This document shows positions 16,798 through 30,121 of a DNA stretch of 64,000 nt, piece by piece. The notes under the pieces were generated by a model. The model had not been told where the DNA came from and made no database searches. It worked only from the letters and a program-made list of their open reading frames with translations. The translations under genes were made by a program, and so were the position numbers. Each line of letters opens with the position of its first letter. The stretch's first letter is position 1. The stretch lies in NCBI GenBank assembly GCA_035946735.1, contig DASYYZ010000182.1, positions 40,569 through 104,568 of the forward strand. Reading direction: 5' to 3'. The stretch is from Gp13-AA77 sp035946735 (GTDB lineage: Bacteria > Acidobacteriota > Terriglobia > UBA7540).

Positions 16798-19692
16798 ATG
16801 AGGTTGAAGCGCGCGTTCGGAGTTCTCGCTCTCCTCCTCGCGGCTGGGTTGGCTGGGCCACTTCCTGCCGCGTCTATCGACAATCCTGATCAGCCTAAGA
16901 ATCTCGCCGGCCTGAGAGAGGCGTTCGTCCACCCGCCTGAAGATGCAAAGATCATGGTGCGCTGGTGGTGGTTCGGACCCGCGGTCACGGACAACGAACT
17001 CGAGCGTGAGATGCGGCTGATGAAGGCGGGCGGAATCGGCGGCTTCGAAGTACAGCCTGTGTATCCCCTGGCTCTGGACGATCCCAGTCACGGCTTCGAA
17101 AATCATCCTTACCTCTCTGACTCTTTCCTTCACGCCTTGCGTTTCGCTTCCTCGAAAGCTCAGGAACTCGACCTGCGGATGGACCTGACACTCGGCAGCG
17201 GTTGGCCTTACGGCGGCCCGAGCGTCGCTGCCGCTCATGCCGCCGGACAACTTCGTCTCGCGACCGCGAGCGTGAAAGCCGGCTTTGGCCTGTATCCATT
17301 GCCATCCTTCGAAGCGGGCGAGGAGCTGCTCGCCGTTTTCCTGGCGCAAGGCGAACCCGGCCACGTCGCCGCCGAGACCGCCAGGGAGGTTTCCACTATT
17401 GAGGACGGCGCGGTACGAGTGCCAGCCGGTCTCGAAGGGACGCATGTGCTCCTCTTCTTCATCGCCGGCCGGACCGGCCAGACCGTGAAGCGAGCCGCCG
17501 TAGGGGCCGAAGGATTCGTGCTCGACCATTACGACCGGGTCGCGGTCGACAGCTATCTCCGCTCGGTCGGCGACCGGCTGATGCAGGCGTTTACCGCGCA
17601 TCCCCCTCGCGCGATCTTCTGTGACAGCCTGGAGGTGTACGGCTCCGACTGGACTGGAGACTTCTTGCAGGAGTTCCGCAAACGGCGGGGCTACGATCTG
17701 AAACCGTACCTGCCCGCGCTCGTCGGCAACATCGGCGCGCAGACGGGCGCGATCCGGCATGATTGGGGCCAGACGCTTACGGAGCTCTTCAACGAACACT
17801 TCGTCTCGCCTCTCGAGGACTGGGCGCGGCGGCATCACACGTTATTCCGCGCCCAGCTTTACGGCACCCCGCCGGCCGTGCTCTCCAGCTATGCGGGAAT
17901 TGATCTGGCGGAGGGCGAAGGCGCGCACTGGAAGAGCTTCGCGCCCACGCGCTGGGCCTCGTCGGCGAGTCATATTTATGGAAGGGTGGTGACCTCGTCC
18001 GAGACCTGGACGTGGTTGCACTCGCCCGCTTTTCGCGCCACTCCGCTCGATCTGAAGGCGGAAGCCGACGTTCATTTCCTGGAAGGAATCAACCAGTTTG
18101 TCGGGCACGGCTGGCCTTACTCGCCGCCCCAGGCCGGCGAGCCCGGCTGGCGATTCTACGCCGCCGCGGTGCTCAATCAGCACAACCCGTGGTGGCTCGT
18201 GATGCCGGACGTCTCGCTCTACTGCCAGCGCGTGAGTTTCATGCTACGCCAGGGAAGACCTGTGAATGACATTGCGCTTTACGTGCCAACCGATGACGCC
18301 TGGGCCCACTTCACGCGCGGTCAGGCGTCGGTGAGCGAAGCTTTGGACCACCGGCTCGGTTCCACGCTGATCGCGCGGCTGCTCGAGGCGGGATACGGTT
18401 TCGACTTCGTGGACGACGCGGCCGTCAACCGTGTGGCCAGGATCGAAGACGGGGCGTTGGTCTTGAGCGGCAGCCGCTACCGGATTGTTATCCTTCCCGG
18501 AGTGGAGCGCATCCCTTTCGAGACGCTACAAAAGCTCGATGCCTTCGCGCATCAAGGCGGCGTTCTTGTGGCCACGCTCCGCGCGCCGGCACTGGCCCCA
18601 GGTTTGATGAACGCGGAAACGGAGACACCGCGCATCCGCGAGCTTTCCGGGCGGCTCTTCGAGGGACCTTCCGCGCCCGGCCATCTGGTGAGCGATGTGG
18701 ATCACGACCTGGCTGCGGCACTCCACACCCTGCACCCTCCGGACGTCAGTTTCTCACCCGCTACGCCCGATGTCGGCTTTGTTCATCGCAGCACCGGCTG
18801 GGCGGAAATCTACTTCCTGGCCAACACGGGAAACGAGACACGGCGCGCTGAAGCAACCTTTCGGGTTCAGGGTCTGGAGCCCGAGTGGTGGGATCCGTTC
18901 AATGGCAAAATCTATCCAGCCAGCGTCCTCACTCGCACCGCCACGGGGACCACCCTGGCCATCGATCTCGAACCCTACGGATCGCGCATTCTGCTATTCT
19001 CCAGGCAACCGCCGTCTCCTCCCAAATCGAAGCCGGGCGCCGCTGCCATGACGCAGAATCTGCCGCAACCGCTGGACCTCAGCACGGGGTGGAAGGTGAC
19101 TTTTCTGGACGTGAATACCGCGCACCCATTCGAAGCACGTCAGATGGAGGCATCAGGCTCAACAGCGCGTCTGAAAAAATCAGTCACGATGGAGCGCCTG
19201 CGCTCCTGGACGGATGACGAGGACACGCGATTCTTTTCCGGCGAAGCCGTGTACGAAAAAACGGTCAGCTTGCCGGCGGGCCTGGTTGGCTCCGGCGCCG
19301 ATCTTTGGCTCGATTTCGGCGAAGGAACGGCTGTTCGCCCGGCGCCACGTCGAAGCGAAGGGATGCAAACCTGGTTTGAGGGTCCCGTGCGCGAGGCCGC
19401 GGTGGTGTATGTAAACGGGCAGCGCGCCGGATCGGTGTGGCATCCTCCTTACGCCGTGAAGCTGACGGGCTTGCTTCGGGCGGGCGCAAACCAATTCCGC
19501 GTCGTGGTGGTCAATACCGCGATCAACGAGATGGCTGGCGCAGCTTTGCCCGACTACCGGCTGCTCAACAGCCGCTACGGCGAACGCTTCACGCCGCAGG
19601 ACATGGAAGGCTTGCAGCCGCTGCCCTCGGGTTTAGTGGGAGATCTTCGTTTGGTGGCCCGTGAATCGCCATCGGCTGACGGGGCCCTTTAG
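16798..19692 (+). CDS. GH106-like alpha-L-rhamnosidase family protein, secreted
   Basis: A 964-residue protein with a signal peptide (about residues 1-25). The N-terminal catalytic-domain signature of this family is present: PP followed by VRWWWFGP (about 42-61), then REMRLMKAGGIGGFEVQ. FCDSLEVYGSDWT near residue 275 holds a Glu in the family's usual acidic segment. The C-terminus has a jelly-roll module (VVYVNGQRAGSVWHPPY, about 865-880) as in GH106 and GH2-like enzymes. GH106 enzymes remove terminal alpha-L-rhamnose; the exact specificity is unproven. GGAG lies just before the start. Higher GC and codon bias than the receptors may mean a different history. It is 131 bp after the glycosidase-like gene, in the same direction. 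Confidence 0.82.
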   Translation: MRLKRAFGVLALLLAAGLAGPLPAASIDNPDQPKNLAGLREAFVHPPEDAKIMVRWWWFGPAVTDNELEREMRLMKAGGIGGFEVQPVYPLALDDPSHGFENHPYLSDSFLHALRFASSKAQELDLRMDLTLGSGWPYGGPSVAAAHAAGQLRLATASVKAGFGLYPLPSFEAGEELLAVFLAQGEPGHVAAETAREVSTIEDGAVRVPAGLEGTHVLLFFIAGRTGQTVKRAAVGAEGFVLDHYDRVAVDSYLRSVGDRLMQAFTAHPPRAIFCDSLEVYGSDWTGDFLQEFRKRRGYDLKPYLPALVGNIGAQTGAIRHDWGQTLTELFNEHFVSPLEDWARRHHTLFRAQLYGTPPAVLSSYAGIDLAEGEGAHWKSFAPTRWASSASHIYGRVVTSSETWTWLHSPAFRATPLDLKAEADVHFLEGINQFVGHGWPYSPPQAGEPGWRFYAAAVLNQHNPWWLVMPDVSLYCQRVSFMLRQGRPVNDIALYVPTDDAWAHFTRGQASVSEALDHRLGSTLIARLLEAGYGFDFVDDAAVNRVARIEDGALVLSGSRYRIVILPGVERIPFETLQKLDAFAHQGGVLVATLRAPALAPGLMNAETETPRIRELSGRLFEGPSAPGHLVSDVDHDLAAALHTLHPPDVSFSPATPDVGFVHRSTGWAEIYFLANTGNETRRAEATFRVQGLEPEWWDPFNGKIYPASVLTRTATGTTLAIDLEPYGSRILLFSRQPPSPPKSKPGAAAMTQNLPQPLDLSTGWKVTFLDVNTAHPFEARQMEASGSTARLKKSVTMERLRSWTDDEDTRFFSGEAVYEKTVSLPAGLVGSGADLWLDFGEGTAVRPAPRRSEGMQTWFEGPVREAAVVYVNGQRAGSVWHPPYAVKLTGLLRAGANQFRVVVVNTAINEMAGAALPDYRLLNSRYGERFTPQDMEGLQPLPSGLVGDLRLVARESPSADGAL

Positions 19693-19818
19693 TCATGCGC
19701 CAGACTGAATCGGCCAAGCGCGGCCTGGTCTGGCGCGGTGATAGAATCGTCGAGGTCCGAAGCAATCAGGCAGCGGCATGAAGTCACACCTACTGTGCAG
19801 GGCCCGGCAGGTTGCAAG

Positions 19819-22080
19819 ATGTCTCCTGCGATGAGTTCGACGTCTGACGGCCACGTCCATGCGCTGGGGCGGTACCTTTTGCGGTCAATGATCGCGGTCC
19901 TGCCCGCCTTAACACTCCTGGCTGTCTTTCGGGGTAGCGCTCGAGCTGAGGACACCCAAACCTGCACCGCCACCGAGCCCGCTCACACCTGGATCATTCA
20001 GTCTCAAGATCAGAACCGTTCCGTGGACGACCGGCTGAAGTCTTACAAGAGCGCCATTCAGGCTTGCCCGGGCGATGCGCCGCTTTACGCTGCGATCGTG
20101 GGCTTGTTGCTGCAGCAGCAGAACCCAGCCGGGGCATTAGAGTGGGCTCATCGCGGACTGAAGGTGGCTCCTTCCGATCCGGACCTCAAGGCCGACGTCG
20201 GTGTGGCGCAGCTTGCTGCGGGACGGCCCGAGGAGGCGTTGTCTACCCTAAGGACGGTCGCTCCCTCGGGGCGAAGCTTTTTCTATTTGGGAATGACTTA
20301 TCGCGCCCTGCGCGATCCCGAGCACGCCCGGGCGGCATTTTCGAACGCGCTGGAAGCCGGATTCGACGATCCCTACCTGCTCTACGTTCTGATCGAGCAG
20401 GACCGGGAGGCCGGCGAAAAGCAAGCCGGGCTCGACGACTTCCAGACGTTCTACCGGAAGTACCCGAATTCGCCGTGGCTTCATATGCTTTACGGCGATG
20501 CCTACTCCGCCCGACACGACAACGTGCAGGCTGAGGCGGAGTACAAGCAGGCGGCTCAGATCGAGCCACAACTGCCGGTGGTTCATTACCAGTTGGGCTT
20601 TCTCGCGTTCGCGCGCGGCGATTATTCGCAGGCGGCCGGCGAGTTCCGGCAGGAAATAACTAGTGACCCCACTTTTGCGAAGGCCTACCTGTATCTTGGG
20701 ACTACTCTGCGCCGCATGGGGAAAAACGATGAGGCTCTTCCCGTGCTCCAGCAGGCGGTGGCGCGCGATCCCAACTTCCCCCTGGCATACCGAAGCCTGG
20801 CAGTTTCTGAAATCGATGCCGGCCAGCTTCCGGCGGCGCTCGAGACTTTGCGCGCGGCGAGCCGTCGCTTTCCGCAGGAGTCTGCGTTTCCGGCCCAAAT
20901 GTCTTCTTTGTTGAAACGCCTTGGGAGGCTGCAAGAGGCCAAGGACGAGGCGGAGAAAGCGCAGGCGCTGAGCCGCACCAACAACCCCGTCCATGCCGGA
21001 GTCAGCGAGGCAGAGTTGCTGGATGAGCCGGCCGGTGCAGGTCAGAAGGACAGCTCAGACCGAGCGGCAGCCAATTCGCTCCCGAGCGCTCAGGGCGGAG
21101 GTTCATCGGCGCCGTTGGCAGTCGAAGGCGGGACCGCTGCGATCTCCGGCGGCTCGCCTCCGGCCGCGTCCAGCCAGGAGGTCCAATCCCGAAAGCTCGA
21201 TCCTTCACTGCTGCCGTTATACGAGTGCCTGGAGCGCTCAGACGCTGCTTGCGCCACCAAGGCCTTGGCCGATATCAAGGGCCCCCCCGGAAGCAGTCCC
21301 GATTACCTGGAACTCGAAGCCAAGACGTTCGCGCTCAAACGTCAAAGAGACGCCGCACTAGGGGATATCGCCAAGGCGATCCAATTGGCGCCTCATGAGT
21401 ACCGCTACATGATGACGCAAGGTGAGATCTTCCAGAGTTTCAACGACCAGCCCTCGGCTATCCGCTGCTTCCTCCAGGCAGATCGATTGCTGCCTCATAT
21501 CTCCGGAACTTTCTACTTTTTGGGTATGAGCTTCTTCTTTGCTGAGGACTATGCGCGTGCCAAGAAGCACTTTCAGGAGGCTTGGCAGCTCGATCCGAAT
21601 AACGACCGGGCGGCATTCATGCTGGGTGTCAGCAATCTGATCGACTTCAAGCTGGAGGAAGCCAGACCTTATTTCGAGGCGGCATTGAAGCTAAACCCAA
21701 ACAACCCTTTTTGCCACCTCCACTACGGAATACTGCTCAGCCGTCTGGGCGACAACGATGGAGCTATTCAGCAGGTGAGGATCGCCGAGAAGCTGGACCC
21801 GTCTTACGCCCTGACCCATTTCAATCTGGGCCATCTGTGCAAGGAGACAGGAAGCTACGTCGAAGCGAGGCAAGAACTTGAGACGGCTGTGAAGCTCAAG
21901 CCTTCGCTGGCGGCGGCTTATTACCAGTTGGGTTCGGTTTATCACCGCCTGGGGATGGAGGCTGAATCGCGACGGGCTTACCAGAAGTTTGAGGAGGCGA
22001 GCCTCGCCGAGAAGCGGGAGGTCGCGAATCCCATGGAATCTGACTTGGTGCCGGCGAATGGAACAACGGAGCAGCGCTAA
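19819..22080 (+). CDS. Exported TPR-repeat protein
   Basis: A protein of about 753 residues. The start is uncertain: GTG 19738, ATG 19819 and ATG 19831 are in frame and none has a clear ribosome site; 19819 is a compromise. A hydrophobic segment (LLRSMIAVLPALTLLAVF) precedes ARAED, so it is exported or anchored. About nine TPR units lie before a Gly/Ser/Ala-rich linker (about residues 420-455) and six or more after it (for example YARAKKHFQEAWQLDPNNDRA, LGHLCKETGSYVEARQELETA). Such TPR proteins act as scaffolds; no enzymatic domain is seen. It closes the rightward gene group after the GH106-like gene. Confidence 0.8.
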   Translation: MSPAMSSTSDGHVHALGRYLLRSMIAVLPALTLLAVFRGSARAEDTQTCTATEPAHTWIIQSQDQNRSVDDRLKSYKSAIQACPGDAPLYAAIVGLLLQQQNPAGALEWAHRGLKVAPSDPDLKADVGVAQLAAGRPEEALSTLRTVAPSGRSFFYLGMTYRALRDPEHARAAFSNALEAGFDDPYLLYVLIEQDREAGEKQAGLDDFQTFYRKYPNSPWLHMLYGDAYSARHDNVQAEAEYKQAAQIEPQLPVVHYQLGFLAFARGDYSQAAGEFRQEITSDPTFAKAYLYLGTTLRRMGKNDEALPVLQQAVARDPNFPLAYRSLAVSEIDAGQLPAALETLRAASRRFPQESAFPAQMSSLLKRLGRLQEAKDEAEKAQALSRTNNPVHAGVSEAELLDEPAGAGQKDSSDRAAANSLPSAQGGGSSAPLAVEGGTAAISGGSPPAASSQEVQSRKLDPSLLPLYECLERSDAACATKALADIKGPPGSSPDYLELEAKTFALKRQRDAALGDIAKAIQLAPHEYRYMMTQGEIFQSFNDQPSAIRCFLQADRLLPHISGTFYFLGMSFFFAEDYARAKKHFQEAWQLDPNNDRAAFMLGVSNLIDFKLEEARPYFEAALKLNPNNPFCHLHYGILLSRLGDNDGAIQQVRIAEKLDPSYALTHFNLGHLCKETGSYVEARQELETAVKLKPSLAAAYYQLGSVYHRLGMEAESRRAYQKFEEASLAEKREVANPMESDLVPANGTTEQR

Positions 22081-22622
22081 GCGAGCCGCCACCGGGTACT
22101 GGTGAGCGCGGCCGCACAGTCGTTCAAAAGATGAAGATATATAAACCCAGTAACTAATCTCTACCTGATCTCCCCGTTCGCGCAGTTCCTAACCTGGTTA
22201 TAAGAAATACTTATGAAAACGCTTGACTGGCTACATGAACGGCTGTAAATTATGGCGGTTGCGAGTTTGAGGGTCGGTGTTTCGACACCGGACACCGGGA
22301 GATCAGGCGTGCCAAGCGCTTTGTCTTCGGCCTGCGTCTCGTTCCGTGAAAGTCTCCCGCCGTTCCTATCTTCTGCAGGCTTCAGATCACCAATACCTCA
22401 ACTGCAGACGTTCCCGCCCATATTGATCAGCCTCGGTCCGAGCGGCGTTGAAACGACCCTCGACAAGGGTCGGCAGTTCTCGGCTCGCCGGTTCCAATCA
22501 GGAGGCATGAGCCGGACAGCGCCAAGGCCCAGCAAATCGCGCATGTGTGTCACGTTCTCTCTTGTATTCAACTGTTTAGTGGAATGTCGGGCATCGGGTT
22601 GGATCACACCAGGAGGTGAAGA
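22081..22622 (+). other. 542-bp gap with promoter and long leader of receptor 3
   Basis: No conserved gene is seen. Two inverted repeats, TAACCTGGTTA (22190-22200) and ATAAG-N5-CTTAT (22200-22214), lie directly before the promoter at 22223. The leader from about 22258 to the receptor start is roughly 365 bases. It contains a UUCG-capped hairpin (CGGTGT/ACACCG, 22275-22290). A 41-codon open frame from ATG 22507 ends 10 bases inside the receptor gene; its Shine-Dalgarno is too close, so it is not called as a gene. Confidence 0.5.
22223..22251 (+). promoter_or_regulatory. Putative sigma70-type promoter of receptor 3
   Basis: TTGACT (22223-22228), 17 bases, TAAATT (22246-22251). The spacing is ideal and both boxes are near consensus. 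No copy of the GTTCAA-N4-TTGAAC palindrome stands at the 28-base position, so this receptor is probably controlled differently from receptors 1 and 2. Confidence 0.6.
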
Positions 22623-25600
22623 ATGTCCGTGAAAAGTGCGTGGCGAGTTCCAGTATTGTTCCTGAGTTTACTGCTTTTCGCACCTTCCGTCTGGGCTCAA
22701 CTTTCCTTGACGGCAACGATCAGCGGAAGCGTGGCCGACACCACTGGTGCGGCCGTGGCCACCGCGAAAGTCACAATCACCAACGAGGGCACCGGTGTCA
22801 GCAATGAAACGCAATCGAACACTGACGGCACCTTCGTGATGCCCGGCCTTCCGGTTGGATCTTACAAGGTGACGGTGGCCAAAGAGGGCTTCCAGACCTA
22901 CGTGGAAGAACACATCGCTCTTCATCCGACGGTCGTCACCACCGTCACGGCCGTGATGAAGGTGGGCCAGGTTTCCACGGAAGTTACCGTTTCGGCCAGT
23001 GTCGCACAGGTGCAGACCTCCACGCCGGAAGTTTCCAGTTCCGTTTCCGGGGCCCAGGTTCAGACTCTTCCCCTGAATGGGAGAAACTACCAGAGCCTTT
23101 CCGCCCTCATGCCCGGCGTCACCAACACCTCGCCCGATACGGCCCTGAACCAGGGCGGATTCCTGACAGGCAACGTGATGTCGATTAACGGCCAAGGCTT
23201 AAGTGGAACCATGTATTATCTCGATGGCATCTGGAACATGAATACGGGCAACATGACCCAGACCACCATCACGCCCAACCCTGATACCGTGGACGAAGTC
23301 CGGGTGCTGCAAAACAACTACGGCGTGCAATACAGCCTGATGGGCAGCAATGTGGTTCTGCTCCAGACTAAGAGCGGCACCAGCCAGTTTCATGGAACCG
23401 CCTACGAATACTTCCGCAACACCTCCTTGAATGCCCGGAACTTCTTCGCTCCGACGGTACCCACGCTGCAGCAGAACATTTTTGGCTACACCATCGGCGG
23501 ACCCGTCTACATTCCTCATCACTACAACACCGACAAGTCGAAGACCTTTTTCTTCTGGAGCGAGCAGTGGTCCAAGCAGCATCAGGCCTCGGTGGTTCTG
23601 AGCGCGGACCCGACCGCGGAGATGCGCAGCGGATTGTTCACGGAAACCAAACCCCTCATTAATCCCCAGACCGGGCAGCCGTTTCCTCTGGTGAGTCCGA
23701 ACCAGTACCAGATCCCGTCCAGCATGCTGAACCCGAATTCGCTGGCCCTGTTGAACGCTCTGGCCCCGCTGCCGAACAACCCCAGCGGAGGTTTCAACAA
23801 CTTCATCAACCTGACTCCGACCATCAACAGCACCCGGGACGATGAGATCCGGGTGGATCACAATTTCAATCAAAAGATCCGGTTAATGGCCGAGTATCTG
23901 GACGAGCGTCAGACCAACGGCAACTCGTACGACACTTTCCTGGGCTCCCCCTATACCACCAACAGCAATCCGGTCACGACCCAGAATCAGCTCGCCCAAA
24001 TTCAGCTCACAGCCACTATCAGCTCCACAATGGTGAACTCCACCAGCGTGGCCATGAACAATTACGTGGTCAGCCTGGCGGCGGCGGGCATCTACCAGCG
24101 CAGCCAAGTGTCAGGTTTTAACGAGGTCCTTCCCTTCGAGGGCGGGTTTGGATCCAATCGCCTGCCTCAAATCGGCTTCTCCGGGGGCTGGGCCCCGCTC
24201 GGCTGGGCTTTCACCTTGCCCCTCAACCATGCCAGTGACCTTGAAGATACCCTGACCGACGACTGGAGCTGGCTGCGAGGCAATCACTTCATCCAGGCCG
24301 GGATGCAGATCGTGTTTGGCACGAAGCGGCAGACGGCCTTCTCAGCCAGCAATGGCCAGTGGGCGTTCAACGGACAATTCACCGGGGACCCGATCGCCGA
24401 CTATCTGCTGGGCGACGCGCAGAACTTCACTCAAACCAGCACGGAGGCCCGCCCCTACGTTCACTATCCGATCGATTCGCCTTACGTCCAGGACCGATGG
24501 AAAGCCACCAAGCGTCTCACCCTAACCGCTGGATTGCGCATCGAATACCTGCCGGCCACCCATGCACAGCACGGCTATATCAGCATCTTCGACCCGGCAA
24601 AGTACAATCCCGCCGATGCTCCGATCGTGAACAAGGATGGAAGCGTCACTCCCACGCCGAACTACAATCCCCAGAACGGGCTCATCTTCAATGGCGAGGG
24701 GGGTTACCCGCTGAACTTCTCGAATGCGCACGCCTGGGACTGGGCTCCGTCGGTAGGGTTTGCCTGGGACGTGTTCGGTGACGGTAAAACGGCCCTGCGC
24801 GGCGGCTACGGGATTACCTACAACCGGGTGCCTACCGGGACCGATTGCAGCTACTTCTGCGGCATCAACTATCCTTTGGTGTCGTCGCTGACGATCGCTC
24901 CGGCGCCGTTTCCCAGTCCTTTGGGAGGAAACGTGGCGCCGCCATCCGCCCCTACCCTCGACAGCCAGGACCTGAATCTCCATCCGGCCGCCATGGTCCA
25001 GAGTTACAGTTTGAGTGTCGAGCGCCAACTTGGGGCGAACTGGTACACCTCGATGGCCTTTGCCGGTAACACGTCGAATCACGTCGGCGAATACTACAAC
25101 ATTAACCAGCCCATGCGCGATCCCCCCTACGACTACAACCCCATAATTAACACCGGGGTCTTTGCGTACGCCTACGCTCCCTTCCTGGGATACGGTTCCA
25201 TAACCAGCAACGTCAGTCCCGGCATCATCAGGTGGGACGCTTTGGAGGTCAGCGTCAAACATCCCATGGCCCACGATCTGTTTATGTCATTGGCTTACAC
25301 GTACCAACACGGGCTCTCCGACCAGCGGGGTACGTCATTCTTTGAGAACAGCAACACCATGCAGGACATCTATCACTCCCGGAACAACTACGGGACCACG
25401 AACCTTAACGTGCCCCATATATTTACAGCGAGTCTCATCTGGAATCTCCCCTGGTACAGAAACGCGCACGGCTTTGCGGGCGCGGCGCTCGGCGGCTGGC
25501 AGTTCTCCGACATCAGCACCATCCAGTCCGGGTTCGCGCAGGATCCTAACCTGAGCGTTGCGAACCAGGGCCTGGCCACCCGTCCGGATCGCGTCGCCAG

Positions 25601-25934
25601 CAACATCAATGGAATGAAGACTTTCTCGGAATGGTTCAACACCGCCGCCTTTGCCGCGCCCCCGGCCGGCTACTTCGGCAATGCGGCTCCAGGCTCTATC
25701 GTGGGACCCGGGACCGTCAACTTTGACATGGCCCTTGCCAAGGACTTTCACCTGGGCGAACGCGTCGTGATGAACTTTCGCTCGGAATTCTTTAACATTT
25801 TCAACCACACCAACTTCAACGGGATCAACACTACCTTTGGCTCCGGCTCACCCGGCTCGCCCGGCTCTTTCGGGTGGGTCACCAGCGCCGCCGACCCACG
25901 CATCGTAGAGTTTGCCTTGCGCCTTCAATTCTAG
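22623..25934 (+). CDS. TonB-dependent receptor 3 with carboxypeptidase-regulatory-like domain
   Basis: A 1103-residue outer-membrane receptor starting after AGGAGGTGAAGA. The signal peptide ends near PSVWAQ. A CarboxypepD_reg-like domain follows (ATISGSVADTTGAAVATAKV, about 30-110), then the plug (LPLNGRNYQSLSALMPGVTN) and a barrel ending IVEFALRLQF. It is of the same architecture as receptors 1 and 2 but clearly divergent: the central loops and C-terminal blocks are not shared. It precedes a GH106-like gene by 83 bp in the same direction, forming a receptor-rhamnosidase pair and suggesting import of the products of that enzyme. Confidence 0.92.
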   Translation: MSVKSAWRVPVLFLSLLLFAPSVWAQLSLTATISGSVADTTGAAVATAKVTITNEGTGVSNETQSNTDGTFVMPGLPVGSYKVTVAKEGFQTYVEEHIALHPTVVTTVTAVMKVGQVSTEVTVSASVAQVQTSTPEVSSSVSGAQVQTLPLNGRNYQSLSALMPGVTNTSPDTALNQGGFLTGNVMSINGQGLSGTMYYLDGIWNMNTGNMTQTTITPNPDTVDEVRVLQNNYGVQYSLMGSNVVLLQTKSGTSQFHGTAYEYFRNTSLNARNFFAPTVPTLQQNIFGYTIGGPVYIPHHYNTDKSKTFFFWSEQWSKQHQASVVLSADPTAEMRSGLFTETKPLINPQTGQPFPLVSPNQYQIPSSMLNPNSLALLNALAPLPNNPSGGFNNFINLTPTINSTRDDEIRVDHNFNQKIRLMAEYLDERQTNGNSYDTFLGSPYTTNSNPVTTQNQLAQIQLTATISSTMVNSTSVAMNNYVVSLAAAGIYQRSQVSGFNEVLPFEGGFGSNRLPQIGFSGGWAPLGWAFTLPLNHASDLEDTLTDDWSWLRGNHFIQAGMQIVFGTKRQTAFSASNGQWAFNGQFTGDPIADYLLGDAQNFTQTSTEARPYVHYPIDSPYVQDRWKATKRLTLTAGLRIEYLPATHAQHGYISIFDPAKYNPADAPIVNKDGSVTPTPNYNPQNGLIFNGEGGYPLNFSNAHAWDWAPSVGFAWDVFGDGKTALRGGYGITYNRVPTGTDCSYFCGINYPLVSSLTIAPAPFPSPLGGNVAPPSAPTLDSQDLNLHPAAMVQSYSLSVERQLGANWYTSMAFAGNTSNHVGEYYNINQPMRDPPYDYNPIINTGVFAYAYAPFLGYGSITSNVSPGIIRWDALEVSVKHPMAHDLFMSLAYTYQHGLSDQRGTSFFENSNTMQDIYHSRNNYGTTNLNVPHIFTASLIWNLPWYRNAHGFAGAALGGWQFSDISTIQSGFAQDPNLSVANQGLATRPDRVASNINGMKTFSEWFNTAAFAAPPAGYFGNAAPGSIVGPGTVNFDMALAKDFHLGERVVMNFRSEFFNIFNHTNFNGINTTFGSGSPGSPGSFGWVTSAADPRIVEFALRLQF

Positions 25935-26017
25935 ACGTCCTTTGCCTGATCCCGCGCCGCTCGCTCTCCTGAATCACGAAGAGAGCAGCCCTGGAGGACT
26001 GAGAGAAAGGGAACCCG

Positions 26018-29419
<3,402 letters not shown>

Positions 29420-29434
29420 CCAGACTAAATGGGG

Positions 29435-30031
29435 TCAGGCGCTTACGTGACGAGTGTCGTCCCACATTCGGACGACAGGTCGGCACAGCTTACGCTCATA
29501 GCCGAGCGCGCTCAGGCTGGCCGTGCTCAGCACGAAAAACCTGCCTGCCGCCGGTTCGAGCCCGAGCCAGCGAGCGGCAAACACCCGCAGGAAATGCGCG
29601 CTCGAAAAAAGCAGCACATTTCCCTCTACGATGCGAACTCGACCGAGCGCGCGGTCGGCCCGCGCGCCTACCTGGTCCGGCGATTCACCACCCGGGCAGC
29701 CGTCGCGGAACAAATCCCAGTCCGGGCGCTCCGCTTCAATCTCGGCTGTCCGGCTACCCTCATATTGGCCGTAGTCCCATTCCACCAGGTCGCGGTCGAG
29801 TTCGGCTACAGCCCCGAATCCCGCCAGTTCGCAGGTTCGGGTAGCGCGCTGCAGAGGGCTGGTCAACACTTTCGCGAAATTCAGTCCGGCCAGCCGTTCT
29901 CCGAGCGCGCGGGCATTCCGTTCCCCGCGCTCGGTGAGGGGCAGGTCGGTAAGCCCCGTGTGTTGTCCGGTGAGGCTCCACGCCGTTTCCCCATGCCTGG
30001 CCAGGTAAACGATCGGAAGTTCATTGCTCAT
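29435..30031 (-). CDS. Histidine phosphatase (phosphoglycerate mutase-like)
   Basis: A 198-residue cytoplasmic protein of the histidine phosphatase superfamily. The phospho-accepting His is in LARHGETAW (residues 10-18), followed by LTDLPLTERGERNARALG and SPLQRATRT, and the second His in LLFSSAHFLRV (about 150). The glutamate of the family is in VEWDYGQYEG. Members act on 3-phosphoglycerate, alpha-ribazole phosphate, sugar phosphates and others; nothing fixes the substrate here. It ends 15 bp from the convergent GH106-like gene and marks the end of the glycan locus. Confidence 0.88.
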   Translation of the reverse strand: MSNELPIVYLARHGETAWSLTGQHTGLTDLPLTERGERNARALGERLAGLNFAKVLTSPLQRATRTCELAGFGAVAELDRDLVEWDYGQYEGSRTAEIEAERPDWDLFRDGCPGGESPDQVGARADRALGRVRIVEGNVLLFSSAHFLRVFAARWLGLEPAAGRFFVLSTASLSALGYERKLCRPVVRMWDDTRHVSA

Positions 30032-30121
30032 AGCTCGGTCTTCGCGGGGACGAACTCTCTCTCGGTGAAGCAGGCTCAGATTGACATCTGCCCGGCTCGG
30101 ACAGTCGCAACTGCCGATCGG

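Noticed and set aside
16678..17838. A 386-codon open frame on the minus strand under the GH106-like gene
   Set aside because: It is antisense to a well-supported secreted enzyme in high-GC DNA and shows no known domain or ribosome site.
22507..22632. A 41-codon leader peptide before receptor 3
   Set aside because: The AGGAGG is only one base from the ATG and the peptide shows no regulatory pattern; kept only as a remark in the leader entry.
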